Source: Clostridia bacterium
GTDB lineage: Bacteria; Bacillota; UBA994; PWPR01
Assembly (NCBI GenBank): GCA_003557085.1
Contig: PWPR01000099.1
Span: 1-8,658, forward strand
Direction of reading: 5' to 3'
DNA: 8,658 bases
In this document: one piece after another, positions 1-6,907 of the stretch
Layout: the number at the start of each line of letters is the position of its first letter
Numbering within the stretch: position 1 is the stretch's first letter
Notes under the pieces: generated by a model
Seen by the model: only the letters and a program-made list of their open reading frames with translations
The model's database searches: none
What the model was told of the DNA's origin: nothing
Position numbers and translations under genes: made by a program

Positions 1-1170
1 TGGGGTGATGATGAAGTAATTAGCAGTGACCCAATTAATGTATTAGTAAAGCTGTATGTAAAATTCCATGAGGAAGCTGAAGAAAATCCTGAACTTGATA
101 ATAAAGCTAGAGAGTGGTTTCGACAGCTAGAGCAAGGTGATAAAGAAGCACTTGCTATCTGGAAATCTATTAGCGAGGTTAGCATGGAGGAGTTCAATAA
201 ACTTTATTCTATCTTAGGAATAAAGTTTGATTACAACACAGGTGAAAGTTTTTATATTGATAAAGTTGAGCCTGTTATAAAAGAACTAGAAGAAAAAGAG
301 CTGCTTATCGAAAGTGATGGCGCTCAAATTGTAGATTTAGGTGAAGATATGCCACCTTGCTTAATAAGAAAAGCTGATGGTACTTCCATTTATACATCTA
401 GAGATATTGCAGCTGCATTCTATCGCAAAAAAGAGTTCAGTTTTAAAAAAGCTTTATATGTAACTGATTATTCCCAGAGTTTGCACTTTGCACAATGGAT
501 AAAAGTGATTAAGCTTATGGGTTATGACTGGGCAGATAACATTCACCATGTGCCTTTTGGGAGAGTAAGACTTGCTGAAGGTAAAATGCAAACACGTAAA
601 GGAAATGTTATTTTACTTAAAGAGGTTTTAAATGAAGCTATAGAGAAGACTACAAATATTATAGAGCAAAGAAATCCAGATTTAGATAATAGAGAAGAAG
701 TTGCAAAACAAGTTGCTGTAGGTGCATTAATCTTTAATGACTTATATAATAATAGGATTAATGATATTATTTTTGATTGGGATGAGTTGCTGAGCTTTGA
801 AGGTGAAACTGGGCCATATGTACAATATACATATGCAAGATCTTATAGAGTTTTGGAAAGAGCAAGTCAAGAAATAAGCTTAAATGTTAACTATAGTTTA
901 TTAACTGATCATGAGAGTGTTGACTTACTTAAAAGTATTTATCAAGTTCCTCAAGCAATAAAGGAAGCAGCTACACAATTTGAACCCTCCTTACTTAGTA
1001 GGCAAATAATGAAAGTAGCTAGATCTTTTAATAGATTTTATCATAATAATCAAATAATAGTTGATAATACAGATTTACAAGCAGCAAGATTACTGCTGTG
1101 TTATGCTACTAATAATGTTCTTAAAACTGGTTTGGAATTGCTAAACATTCCAACTCCGCAGAGAATGTAA
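1..1170 (+). CDS. argS: Arginyl-tRNA synthetase, 3' part (5' end outside the window)
   Basis: Cytoplasmic class I aminoacyl-tRNA synthetase that charges tRNA-Arg with arginine using ATP. The frame is open from base 1, so the visible 389 residues are the C-terminal part. ArgS proteins are usually about 550-570 residues, so roughly 160-175 residues, including the HIGH-type ATP-binding motif, lie upstream of the window. The ATG at 184 is an internal methionine, not the start: the frame before it reads like ArgS (SSDPINVLVKLYVKFHEEAE). The KMSKS-equivalent loop is KMQTRKGN at visible residues 195-202. The stretch FEGETGPYVQYTYAR and the C-terminal helical anticodon-binding (DALR) domain follow, and the protein ends in the family-typical NIPTPQRM. 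The gene converges on degV and probably terminates in the shared hairpin just downstream. No frameshift is seen. Identification is from remembered family motifs and is firm. Confidence 0.97.
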   Translation, partial: WGDDEVISSDPINVLVKLYVKFHEEAEENPELDNKAREWFRQLEQGDKEALAIWKSISEVSMEEFNKLYSILGIKFDYNTGESFYIDKVEPVIKELEEKELLIESDGAQIVDLGEDMPPCLIRKADGTSIYTSRDIAAAFYRKKEFSFKKALYVTDYSQSLHFAQWIKVIKLMGYDWADNIHHVPFGRVRLAEGKMQTRKGNVILLKEVLNEAIEKTTNIIEQRNPDLDNREEVAKQVAVGALIFNDLYNNRINDIIFDWDELLSFEGETGPYVQYTYARSYRVLERASQEISLNVNYSLLTDHESVDLLKSIYQVPQAIKEAATQFEPSLLSRQIMKVARSFNRFYHNNQIIVDNTDLQAARLLLCYATNNVLKTGLELLNIPTPQRM

Positions 1171-1254
1171 AAAAAGCCCTATTGATAGTGATGTCTAAGA
1201 AGTTAAGTTTTCATGTTAACCTCCTTAGAACACACTATACAACTAGGGCCTTCT
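1171..1254. terminator. Long imperfect hairpin between convergent argS and degV, probable bidirectional terminator
   Basis: About 30 base pairs can be formed, interrupted only by single-base bulges. The outer arms are AAGCCCTA (1174-1181) and TAGGGCCTT (1244-1252), the middle has TAGTG/CACTA, and the inner arms are TCTAAGAAGTTAA (1194-1206) and TTAACCTCCTTAGA (1216-1229), around a loop near 1207-1215. Read on the minus strand, the stem is followed by seven T residues, a good intrinsic terminator for degV. Read on the plus strand it is followed by TTCTTGTTTT, a weaker tract that could serve argS. It begins directly after the argS stop codon and ends four bases before the degV stop. It is much longer than a normal terminator stem, and on the minus strand it contains a perfect ribosome binding site and a three-codon frame (see findings). 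Confidence 0.75.
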
Positions 1255-1258
1255 TGTT

Positions 1259-2107
1259 TTATTCAAATGATATCGCAGCTCCAACAGATCCTGGACCAGT
1301 ATGTACTCCTATTACAGGACCCACTTCTGAGACCATAGATGCTTTCATATTAAAAGCAGATTCTAAATCATTCTTAAGCTTCTCTACAGCTTCAGAAGCC
1401 ATCCCATGACCTAAAGCAAGTCGCTTAATTGTTTTGCCTTCACTAATCTCAATAAGATAATTTGATATTTTCTTAATTGCTTTCTTCTGACTTCTTGTCT
1501 TTCCAAAAGCATGGTAGAAACCTTCTTTCACTATAATTATTGGTTTTATATTAAGAACTGAACCCAATAAAGATTCTGCTTTACCTATTCTACCACCTTT
1601 TTCTAAATACTTAAGAGTATCTAGTGTGAATAGCACATGAGTTGATTCACGAACTCTCTCTAAATAAGATTTAATGTCATCAAAAGAAAGACCTTGCTTT
1701 ATAGCTTCAATAGCAGCTTCTACTTGCAAAGCAATCCCTACACTAATTGATTTGCTATCGAATGTGAAAATTTTGTCGCCAAAATTTTTTGCTGCTATCC
1801 TTGCTGAATCTAAAGTGCCACTTAGTTTTTCTGACAAATGAATAGAAACAACTTTGTCGAATTTATTAAGTAGTTCTTTATATAATTCTTCAAACTCCCC
1901 AGGTGTTGGTTGAGATGAAGAAGGCAAGGTTTTTGCTTTTGCTAATCTCTCATAAAACTCTGCTGATGTTATATCAACTCCGTCTTTTAGGACTTCGTCC
2001 TCAAAAATAACATTAAGTGGAATAATTGTAACTCCCAATTCCTTAGCAAAGTCTTTAGGCAAATCTGCGCAACTATCAGTTACAACTGCAATTGTTTCAT
2101 TACTCAT
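1259..2107 (-). CDS. degV: DegV family fatty-acid-binding protein
   Basis: Members of this family bind a single long-chain fatty acid. In Firmicutes, relatives named FakB present it to the kinase FakA, making acyl-phosphate for phospholipid synthesis; no fakA is visible here. The 282-residue product has the standard landmarks: VVTDSCADLP near the N-terminus (residues 8-17), the LPSSSQPTPGEF segment (61-72), SGTLDSA (96-102), YLEKGGRIGK (168-176) and GPVIGVHTGPG (263-273) close to the C-terminus. Length is normal and the gene looks intact. The open frame extends six codons upstream to an ATG at 2125, but that ATG has no ribosome binding site. The ATG at 2107 is preceded by GGGGA with a 6-base spacer, so it is chosen. 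It lies 28 bases after iorB and could be co-transcribed with it or expressed from the candidate promoter at 2145-2171. The fatty acid ligand and the partner kinase are inferred from the family. Confidence 0.95.
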   Translation of the reverse strand: MSNETIAVVTDSCADLPKDFAKELGVTIIPLNVIFEDEVLKDGVDITSAEFYERLAKAKTLPSSSQPTPGEFEELYKELLNKFDKVVSIHLSEKLSGTLDSARIAAKNFGDKIFTFDSKSISVGIALQVEAAIEAIKQGLSFDDIKSYLERVRESTHVLFTLDTLKYLEKGGRIGKAESLLGSVLNIKPIIIVKEGFYHAFGKTRSQKKAIKKISNYLIEISEGKTIKRLALGHGMASEAVEKLKNDLESAFNMKASMVSEVGPVIGVHTGPGSVGAAISFE

Positions 2108-2126
2108 TTCTTTTCCCCAATTCATT

Positions 2127-2171
2127 GTATAATATCTATTTTATATTATACCCTAGCTCAAATGCTTTCAA
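2127..2171 (-). promoter_or_regulatory. Candidate degV promoter overlapping the end of iorB, with a 9+9 bp dyad
   Basis: On the minus strand TTGAAA (2171-2166) and TATAAT (2150-2145) are 15 bases apart, a slightly short spacer; shifting the -10 to TAATAT gives 17. Both boxes lie in the last codons of iorB and would start RNA about 30 bases before the chosen degV ATG. The -10 falls in a perfect inverted repeat: GTATAATAT (2151-2143), a 7-base spacer holding the iorB stop codon, then ATATTATAC (2135-2127). Such a dyad over a -10 box could be a repressor site, but at this AT content a chance origin is possible. Confidence 0.4.
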
Positions 2172-2708
2172 GTTTAAATCAATAAATCTTTCTTTTATCT
2201 GATTTCTCATAGCTTGATGCCAATTTTCTAGCTTAATATCCATCTTGCTTGCTAAATAACCTAGCATAATAATATTTACAACCCTGACATTGCCAAGTTC
2301 TTTTGCCATGTCAAGTGCAGCCATAGACTTTAACTTTGATTTCTCTTCAAGCTTTTGTAATATGCCTTCTGGGTATTCTGCTTTCCCTGTAATAACAGTC
2401 ATCGGATCAATCCTCTGCTCATTAACAATAATTTCTCCATCATCTTTGAGGAAATGTAATCTTCTCAAAGCTTCTAATAGTTCAAATGCGATAATATAGT
2501 CTGCTTGGCCATTTTCAATAAGTGGCGAATTTACTTTCTCAGCGAATTTTACATGAGTTATAACACTTCCGCCTCTTTGAGCCATTCCATGAATCTCACT
2601 TATCTTTACATCATATCCTTCTAACATTGCAACATCTGCAAGTACTTTACTTGCCAATATTGTGCCCTGTCCGCCAACACCTGCTAAAATTATATTTTGA
2701 CTTCTCAT
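2136..2708 (-). CDS. iorB: Indolepyruvate:ferredoxin oxidoreductase, beta (gamma-domain) subunit
   Basis: Small subunit of the ferredoxin-dependent 2-oxoacid oxidoreductase that converts indolepyruvate and other aryl-pyruvates plus CoA to aryl-acetyl-CoA and CO2. It corresponds to the gamma domain of pyruvate:ferredoxin oxidoreductase. The 190-residue protein has the usual length. It begins with ILAGVGGQGTILASKVLA, with the glycine-rich GVGGQG at residues 10-15, and carries the hallmark SEIHGMAQRGGSVITHV at 37-53. The start ATG at 2708 is 3 bases after the iorA stop, and its Shine-Dalgarno (GGGAGG) lies inside the last codons of iorA, so the two are translationally coupled as expected for subunits of one cytoplasmic enzyme. 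No oddities are seen in the coding sequence; its last codons double as a possible degV promoter. Confidence 0.95.
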   Translation of the reverse strand: MRSQNIILAGVGGQGTILASKVLADVAMLEGYDVKISEIHGMAQRGGSVITHVKFAEKVNSPLIENGQADYIIAFELLEALRRLHFLKDDGEIIVNEQRIDPMTVITGKAEYPEGILQKLEEKSKLKSMAALDMAKELGNVRVVNIIMLGYLASKMDIKLENWHQAMRNQIKERFIDLNLKAFELGYNIK

Positions 2709-2711
2709 TAA

Positions 2712-4433
2712 TTATTCCTCCCTCTTAATAGCACCAACAGGACACACACTTTGGCATACTCCACATGATACGCAAAGGGCATCATTAATGTTGGACTTCT
2801 TATCCTCGAAGGTAATTGCAGGACAACCTACACGCATACAAGCTTTACAACCAATACAAACATCATGATCAACGTAAGTTCTTACAGGATCTGGCTTTAT
2901 GATTAGCGCACAAGGTCTTTTGACTACTATTACAGATAGTTCCCTTGTGGCCATTTCTTCTTTAAGTAGTTTTTCTAAATCCTTCAACTCAAAAGGATCA
3001 ATACTAAATACTCTCTTAACACCCATGGCCTTAACAACCGCTTCTATATCTACAACATGGGTTTCTTCCATTCCTAGCGTATAACCTGTTGTAGGATTAT
3101 GCTGATGTCCAGTCATTGCAGTTATGCTATTATCTAAGACCATTATTGTCCCTGTCCCTTTGTTATATAACATATCAACAACTCCAGTTAAGCCTGAATG
3201 CATAAAGGTAGAGTCTCCAATAACTGCTACTGTTTCTTTTGCTAAATCTGGATTAGCTTTTTCCATACCTAAGGCAGTACCAATTGAAGCACCCATACAT
3301 AAAGTGGTGTGCATAGACTCAAGTGGAGGCAAAGCTCCTAATGTATAACAGCCAATATCACCTGTAACATTAGCTCGGATTTTTTTCAAAACGTAAAAAA
3401 CTCCTCTATGAGGACATCCAGGACACAATACCGGAGGTCTTATAGCAGCACTATAAGCTTCTTTTTCTTCTGCTTTTATACCTAAAATTGCTTCTTTAAT
3501 CATTGCAGGTGTATACTCACCAAGCATACTAAATATTTCTTTTCCAGTACAATCAATTCCCCATGATTTAACTGTCTCTTCAATAAAAGGATCTAACTCC
3601 TCGACAATATATAGTTTCTTCACCTTAGAAGCAAAATCTCTTATTTTTTTCTCAGGCATAGGATAAGAGAAACCCAGCTTAAGTACTGAAACTTCAGGAA
3701 GTGCTTCTTTAACATATTGGTATGTAATTCCACTGGTTATTACTCCAATGTCTTTATTATTCCAATCTACAAAGTTTAACTCAGTATTTTCCGCATACTC
3801 TTTTAACTTCTCAATTCTTTCCTCCACTACTATGTGTTTTGGTCTAGCATATGCTGGCATCATAACATTTTTTGTAGGGTCTCTTTCATATTCTTTTAGT
3901 TCTCTCTCTTGCCTTTGACCATACTCTACTAAAGATTTTGAATGTGAAATTCTTGTAGTAGTCCTTAACATTACTGGAGTGTCATATTCCTCACTTATAT
4001 CTAGAGCAGTTCCTACCATGTCTTTAGCCTCTTGACTGTCTGCTGGCTCTAGTAATGGAATTTTAGAAAACTTTGCATATCTCCGATTGTCTTGCTCATT
4101 TTGTGAACTATGCATCCCTGGGTCATCAGCTGACATTAGTACAAAACCGCCATTTGAACCTATATAGCTCATTGTAAATAAAGGGTCTGCAGCTACATTA
4201 ACGCCTACATGCTTCATAGCAACTAAAGTTCTCGCTCCAGCCATTGCTGCTCCAGCTGCTACTTCAAAAGCTACTTTTTCATTGACAGCCCACTGAGATG
4301 TAATCTCTTTGTATTGAGCGACATTCTCAAGTGTCTCAGTACTTGGTGTCCCTGGGTAAGCTGTTGCAAATCTTACACCATATTCCCAAGCCCCTAAAGC
4401 TATCGCTTCGTTTCCTGTAAGTAATTTTTTCAT
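2712..4433 (-). CDS. iorA: Indolepyruvate:ferredoxin oxidoreductase, alpha subunit
   Basis: Catalytic, thiamine-diphosphate-dependent subunit of the aryl-pyruvate oxidoreductase, which passes electrons to ferredoxin. The 573-residue product shows: an N-terminal pyrimidine-binding region with GNEAIALGAWE (7-17), AYPGTPSTE (25-33) and the conserved glutamate in NEKVAFEVAAGA; the IorA-typical SADDPGMHSSQNEQDNR (101-117); CPGCPHRG (337-344); the TPP-binding region with GDIGCYTLG (358-366) and GDSTFMHSG (406-414) followed by LDNSITAMTG; and a C-terminal ferredoxin-like domain with cysteines at 526, 529, 532, 537 and 554, 557, 560, 564, enough for two [4Fe-4S] clusters. The longest open frame starts six codons upstream at 4451, but only the ATG at 4433 has a ribosome binding site (GGTAGG, 6 bases away). 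First gene of an iorA-iorB(-degV) operon; its role in aromatic amino acid fermentation is inferred from the family. Confidence 0.97.
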   Translation of the reverse strand: MKKLLTGNEAIALGAWEYGVRFATAYPGTPSTETLENVAQYKEITSQWAVNEKVAFEVAAGAAMAGARTLVAMKHVGVNVAADPLFTMSYIGSNGGFVLMSADDPGMHSSQNEQDNRRYAKFSKIPLLEPADSQEAKDMVGTALDISEEYDTPVMLRTTTRISHSKSLVEYGQRQERELKEYERDPTKNVMMPAYARPKHIVVEERIEKLKEYAENTELNFVDWNNKDIGVITSGITYQYVKEALPEVSVLKLGFSYPMPEKKIRDFASKVKKLYIVEELDPFIEETVKSWGIDCTGKEIFSMLGEYTPAMIKEAILGIKAEEKEAYSAAIRPPVLCPGCPHRGVFYVLKKIRANVTGDIGCYTLGALPPLESMHTTLCMGASIGTALGMEKANPDLAKETVAVIGDSTFMHSGLTGVVDMLYNKGTGTIMVLDNSITAMTGHQHNPTTGYTLGMEETHVVDIEAVVKAMGVKRVFSIDPFELKDLEKLLKEEMATRELSVIVVKRPCALIIKPDPVRTYVDHDVCIGCKACMRVGCPAITFEDKKSNINDALCVSCGVCQSVCPVGAIKREE

Positions 4434-4474
4434 TTGATACCTACCTTTCATAGATTTCTAATCATATACATATC

Positions 4475-4503
4475 ATTTTACTGTATTTATGTTAGTTTTG
4501 AAA
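4475..4503 (-). promoter_or_regulatory. Weak candidate promoter for iorAB
   Basis: A promoter is expected here because a terminator ends the upstream operon and iorA begins 140 bases after that operon's last stop codon. The best match I see on the minus strand is TTTCAA (4503-4498), 17 bases, then TAAAAT (4480-4475), which would give a leader of about 35 bases. The -35 matches only half the sigma-A consensus, so this placement is tentative. An alternative -10, TATGAT, lies nearer the gene but has no -35. Confidence 0.25.
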
Positions 4504-4517
4504 GTGAAGAAAGTGAA
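4500..4517. repeat. Perfect 9-bp tandem duplication next to the terminator
   Basis: GAAAGTGAA occurs twice head to tail on the plus strand (4500-4508 and 4509-4517), reading TTCACTTTC twice on the minus strand. It begins where the terminator stem ends, so on the minus strand it forms the pyrimidine-rich tail after the hairpin. It may be a slippage product, or it may help transcript release. Confidence 0.8.
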
Positions 4518-4562
4518 AAAGCTCCTATACAATGATAGAAGCCTTTGTCTCACAACGTGAGA
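4515..4562 (-). terminator. Rho-independent terminator of the three-gene redox operon, preceded by a second hairpin
   Basis: On the minus strand a 12-bp stem with two G-U pairs forms between AAAGGCTTCTAT (4546-4535) and ATAGGAGCTTTT (4528-4517), loop CATTGT, and runs into a five-T tract. Eleven bases after the gene's stop codon comes another, perfect hairpin, TCTCAC GTT GTGAGA (4562-4548), directly before the terminator stem. The pair of stems fits the 3' end of the operon transcript, and the first may protect the mRNA end. Confidence 0.8.
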
Positions 4563-4573
4563 TAACTTTATCC

Positions 4574-4999
4574 TCAGAGAGAACACTCTTCTTGTTCCAA
4601 TCCTTCATCTAAAAGCTTTTCAATAAACTTAACTGTTTCGACCAGCATTTCAGCACAAATCTCTTTATGCTCGTTAGGATCCTTAAGATCACAACAATCT
4701 TGACTCTTGTAGTTTTCATTAAACCATTTACAAAACTCACTTGCATATAGTGGTAAATCCGAATTTCTTGGCTCTCCAAGTTCTCTTCCTAACCATCTTC
4801 CTATAGTTAAAACTGCTCCACCAACAATACCACAAGTTGAGCCACAACCAAGGCCACCTCCAAAAACTCCAGCTAACTTCATTCCAAAATTCAATCTTTC
4901 TTCATCTAAATCTGGCTCGTTTAGAGCAACCCAAATTGCTTCTGAACAGTTCAATCCTTCTTTTAGATATAGGTCTTTAACTCTGTTTTCTGCTGACAT
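4574..4999 (-). CDS. C_GCAxxG_C_C family putative redox-active protein
   Basis: Small cysteine-rich protein of 141 residues matching the uncharacterised family named for its C...GCAxxG...C...C pattern, whose members occur mainly in anaerobes and are thought to bind metal or do thiol redox chemistry. Visible landmarks are LNCSEAI (cysteine 18), the glycine-rich core GVFGGGLGCGSTCGIVGGA with cysteines 52 and 56, cysteine 90, a CC pair at 102-103, cysteine 115 and one near the C-terminus (139). No signal peptide is seen, so it is probably cytoplasmic. The frame opens with ATG at 5005, but the ribosome binding site AAGGAG is only one base before it and seven bases before the ATG at 4999, which is therefore chosen. 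That site overlaps the stop codon of the upstream M20 gene, so translation is coupled. Last gene of the operon; the biochemical function is unknown. Confidence 0.88.
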   Translation of the reverse strand: MSAENRVKDLYLKEGLNCSEAIWVALNEPDLDEERLNFGMKLAGVFGGGLGCGSTCGIVGGAVLTIGRWLGRELGEPRNSDLPLYASEFCKWFNENYKSQDCCDLKDPNEHKEICAEMLVETVKFIEKLLDEGLEQEECSL

Positions 5000-5010
5000 A
5001 CTCATTCTCC

Positions 5011-6144
5011 TTATAGCTCTTCTAGCATTAATATTAGTTGCAGTAAACCAGTACTTGCTGGCTCAATATCTAAGATTTCATCTTCTCTATGTGCATACTT
5101 ACCTGAAGTAACACCCAGGCAAATTGCTGGAACTCCCTGACTTAATGGAATGTTTGCATCAGTTGAACTTGATGCTCCTTCTGTAGATAAGCCTAAATAA
5201 CTAAGCACATTAGTAGCTGTCTGAACTAGCTCATGATTTGTCTCTAGATATCCAACTGGACGATCTCCGACGAGCTCTATATCCACATTAACCTCGTCTT
5301 CCTTCGCCACTAAATCAATAATGTCTCTAACTTTACCTTCTAATTTTTCAAGAGGCTCTTTAGCTAAAGATCTCATGTCTATTAACATAGATGCTTTTGC
5401 AGCTATTGTATTAATTGAAGTTCCGCCTTCTATAACTCCTACATTATACGATGTCTTAGGACTCAAAGGAACCTCTATTTCTGATATTTTAGATATCATC
5501 TTGCCTAATGCGTGAATAGCAGATGGAACACCAAAAGCACCCCAGCTATGACCACCTTCTGTAGTAACTTTTACACTAAGCCTTCTACTGCCAATACCAC
5601 CGTGCACAATTCCTCCTAGATTTCCATCAACAGCTATTACATAATCTATCTTATCTCTTAAGGTTTTAAATGCCACCTTCATGCCATTTAAATCTCCTAA
5701 CCCTTCTTCACATGCAGTACCCACTAAGTAAATATCATTGTGCTCAATGTTTAATTCATTTATAGCCTTACCAAGTAGAATGATACCCGCAACACCAGCA
5801 GAATTATCTCTTATTCCAGGAGCAAATAGTTGATTCCCTTTCCTTGTAACAGTCACATCTGTCTCAATTGGAAACACTGTGTCTGTATGAGCAGCAAACA
5901 TCAACTTTGGCTTACTCTTGTTATTCCCTTCTTTATAAGCAATGACATTGTATTGTTCATCAATTGATGTTTCAAAACCAAAGTTTTCCATTCTCGAAGC
6001 TACATACTTTGCTCTCTCAAGCTCATAATAGCTCGGTGCAGGTATTTCGCAAATTGCAGTAACTTCTTTGGTAAATAAATCCAGCTGATTATCACAATAC
6101 TTCTTTAACTCGCTTACTTTGGCTTCATTAATCTTTAATTTCAT
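5011..6144 (-). CDS. M20-family zinc metallopeptidase / amidohydrolase
   Basis: A 377-residue di-zinc hydrolase of the M20 (M20/M25/M40) clan, which includes tripeptidase, dipeptidases, acetylornithine deacetylase and carboxypeptidase relatives. The full metal-ligand and catalytic set is visible: HTD (H86, D88), the bridging aspartate in IRDNSAG (D113), the catalytic glutamate pair CEEG (E146, E147), D173 in AVDG, and H352 in AHREDE near the C-terminus. The inserted dimerisation domain begins around EGGHSWG (196-202). It has no signal peptide and is probably cytoplasmic. The open frame extends to 6216, but those 24 codons overlap the previous gene and have no ribosome binding site. The ATG at 6144 follows GGGAGG with a 9-base spacer and sits 16 bases after the QueG-like gene, so the two belong to one operon. 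The exact substrate (peptide, N-acyl amino acid or other amide) cannot be told; PepT-like naming would be over-precise. Confidence 0.93.
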   Translation of the reverse strand: MKLKINEAKVSELKKYCDNQLDLFTKEVTAICEIPAPSYYELERAKYVASRMENFGFETSIDEQYNVIAYKEGNNKSKPKLMFAAHTDTVFPIETDVTVTRKGNQLFAPGIRDNSAGVAGIILLGKAINELNIEHNDIYLVGTACEEGLGDLNGMKVAFKTLRDKIDYVIAVDGNLGGIVHGGIGSRRLSVKVTTEGGHSWGAFGVPSAIHALGKMISKISEIEVPLSPKTSYNVGVIEGGTSINTIAAKASMLIDMRSLAKEPLEKLEGKVRDIIDLVAKEDEVNVDIELVGDRPVGYLETNHELVQTATNVLSYLGLSTEGASSSTDANIPLSQGVPAICLGVTSGKYAHREDEILDIEPASTGLLQLILMLEEL

Positions 6145-6160
6145 ATCAAATATCCTCCCG

Positions 6161-6907
6161 TTATAATATTGCACAAGGCCCGCAGTTGCATTTGCCACAA
6201 ACATCACATAGAGCATCTATGTCTTTAAAACTATCTAATACTTCAAGTAAATAATTGTAGCATTTCTGTCTATCAAAATTGTCAAAACTGAACGCATCAA
6301 CAGGACAGTTGTCAAAACAATATGTACATGATTCATCAATTTTATACAAGCATCTTTCATTGCTCTTAATTTCTTTAGATTCTATATTAATATCAACTAC
6401 AAAAGAGCCATATCTTCCAGCACTACCTTTTTCAGAAATCAGCAAATTGTTTATTCCAAACTTTCCAAGACCAGCAATATATGCTACATGACGGTGAGAC
6501 CATTTTGACATAATTGTTTCCTCGTCAAAATTATGTGTTGCTGGTAATGTACTAACTTTGACACCTTTCTTACCAAGCATATCTTTGATATGAAAATTAA
6601 TATCCCCAATAAGTCTATTAGTTTCAACATATGCTAATGCCCATCTTGGCGACACATACTCATGACTCCGATTAGCATCCACTAAATCTTTAGTAAAAGG
6701 AATAAAATATGCAACAACTGTTTTAGCTCCTTCTAGCAGCTCATAAGGCATAAGATGATCTTTATGGGCTACTTCTTTCAACTTTGTAAACAGCTCATTA
6801 TCTGCGTCAACAAAGCTAACTATAGGCTCCTTATATACAGTTTTATACACATTATTTTGCACACTATCTTTAATGGCTTTTTCGATAATATCTTTGATAT
6901 TGGCCAC
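6161..6907 (-). CDS. QueG-like (epoxyqueuosine reductase superfamily) iron-sulfur protein
   Basis: A 248-residue protein that looks like a short relative of QueG, the cobalamin and [4Fe-4S] enzyme that reduces epoxyqueuosine in tRNA. The resemblance is clearest in the central segment SHRHVAYIAGLGKFGINNLL (137-156), GRYGSFVVD, and the iron-sulfur part with C186, then CTYCFDNCP (C194, C197, C201), C216 and the C-terminal CDVCGKCNCGPC (C234, C237, C240, C242, C245). It is shorter than typical QueG, lacks a C-terminal HEAT-like region, and its cluster spacing differs from the standard CxxCxxCxxxCP pair, so it probably acts on something other than queuosine. The frame starts with GTG at 6907; an in-frame TAG lies three codons earlier and no ATG occurs before residue 53. 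The only ribosome-site-like run, AGGGG, touches the GTG, so initiation is unusual or the start is misread. First gene of the operon with the M20 and C_GCAxxG_C_C genes. Confidence 0.8.
   Translation of the reverse strand: MANIKDIIEKAIKDSVQNNVYKTVYKEPIVSFVDADNELFTKLKEVAHKDHLMPYELLEGAKTVVAYFIPFTKDLVDANRSHEYVSPRWALAYVETNRLIGDINFHIKDMLGKKGVKVSTLPATHNFDEETIMSKWSHRHVAYIAGLGKFGINNLLISEKGSAGRYGSFVVDINIESKEIKSNERCLYKIDESCTYCFDNCPVDAFSFDNFDRQKCYNYLLEVLDSFKDIDALCDVCGKCNCGPCAIL

Noticed and set aside
1182..1409. 75-codon plus-strand open frame across the hairpin and the end of degV
   Set aside because: It is antisense to the strongly recognisable degV gene and starts inside the terminator hairpin; no ribosome binding site and no family resemblance.
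2290..3348. Plus-strand open frames within iorB and iorA
   Set aside because: They are antisense shadows of clearly identified genes, serine- and isoleucine-rich as expected for complements of coding DNA.
4434..4573. Riboswitch or T-box leader before iorA
   Set aside because: Only 140 bases lie between the genes and the terminator of the upstream operon takes up part of it; no T-box or anti-terminator sequence is visible.
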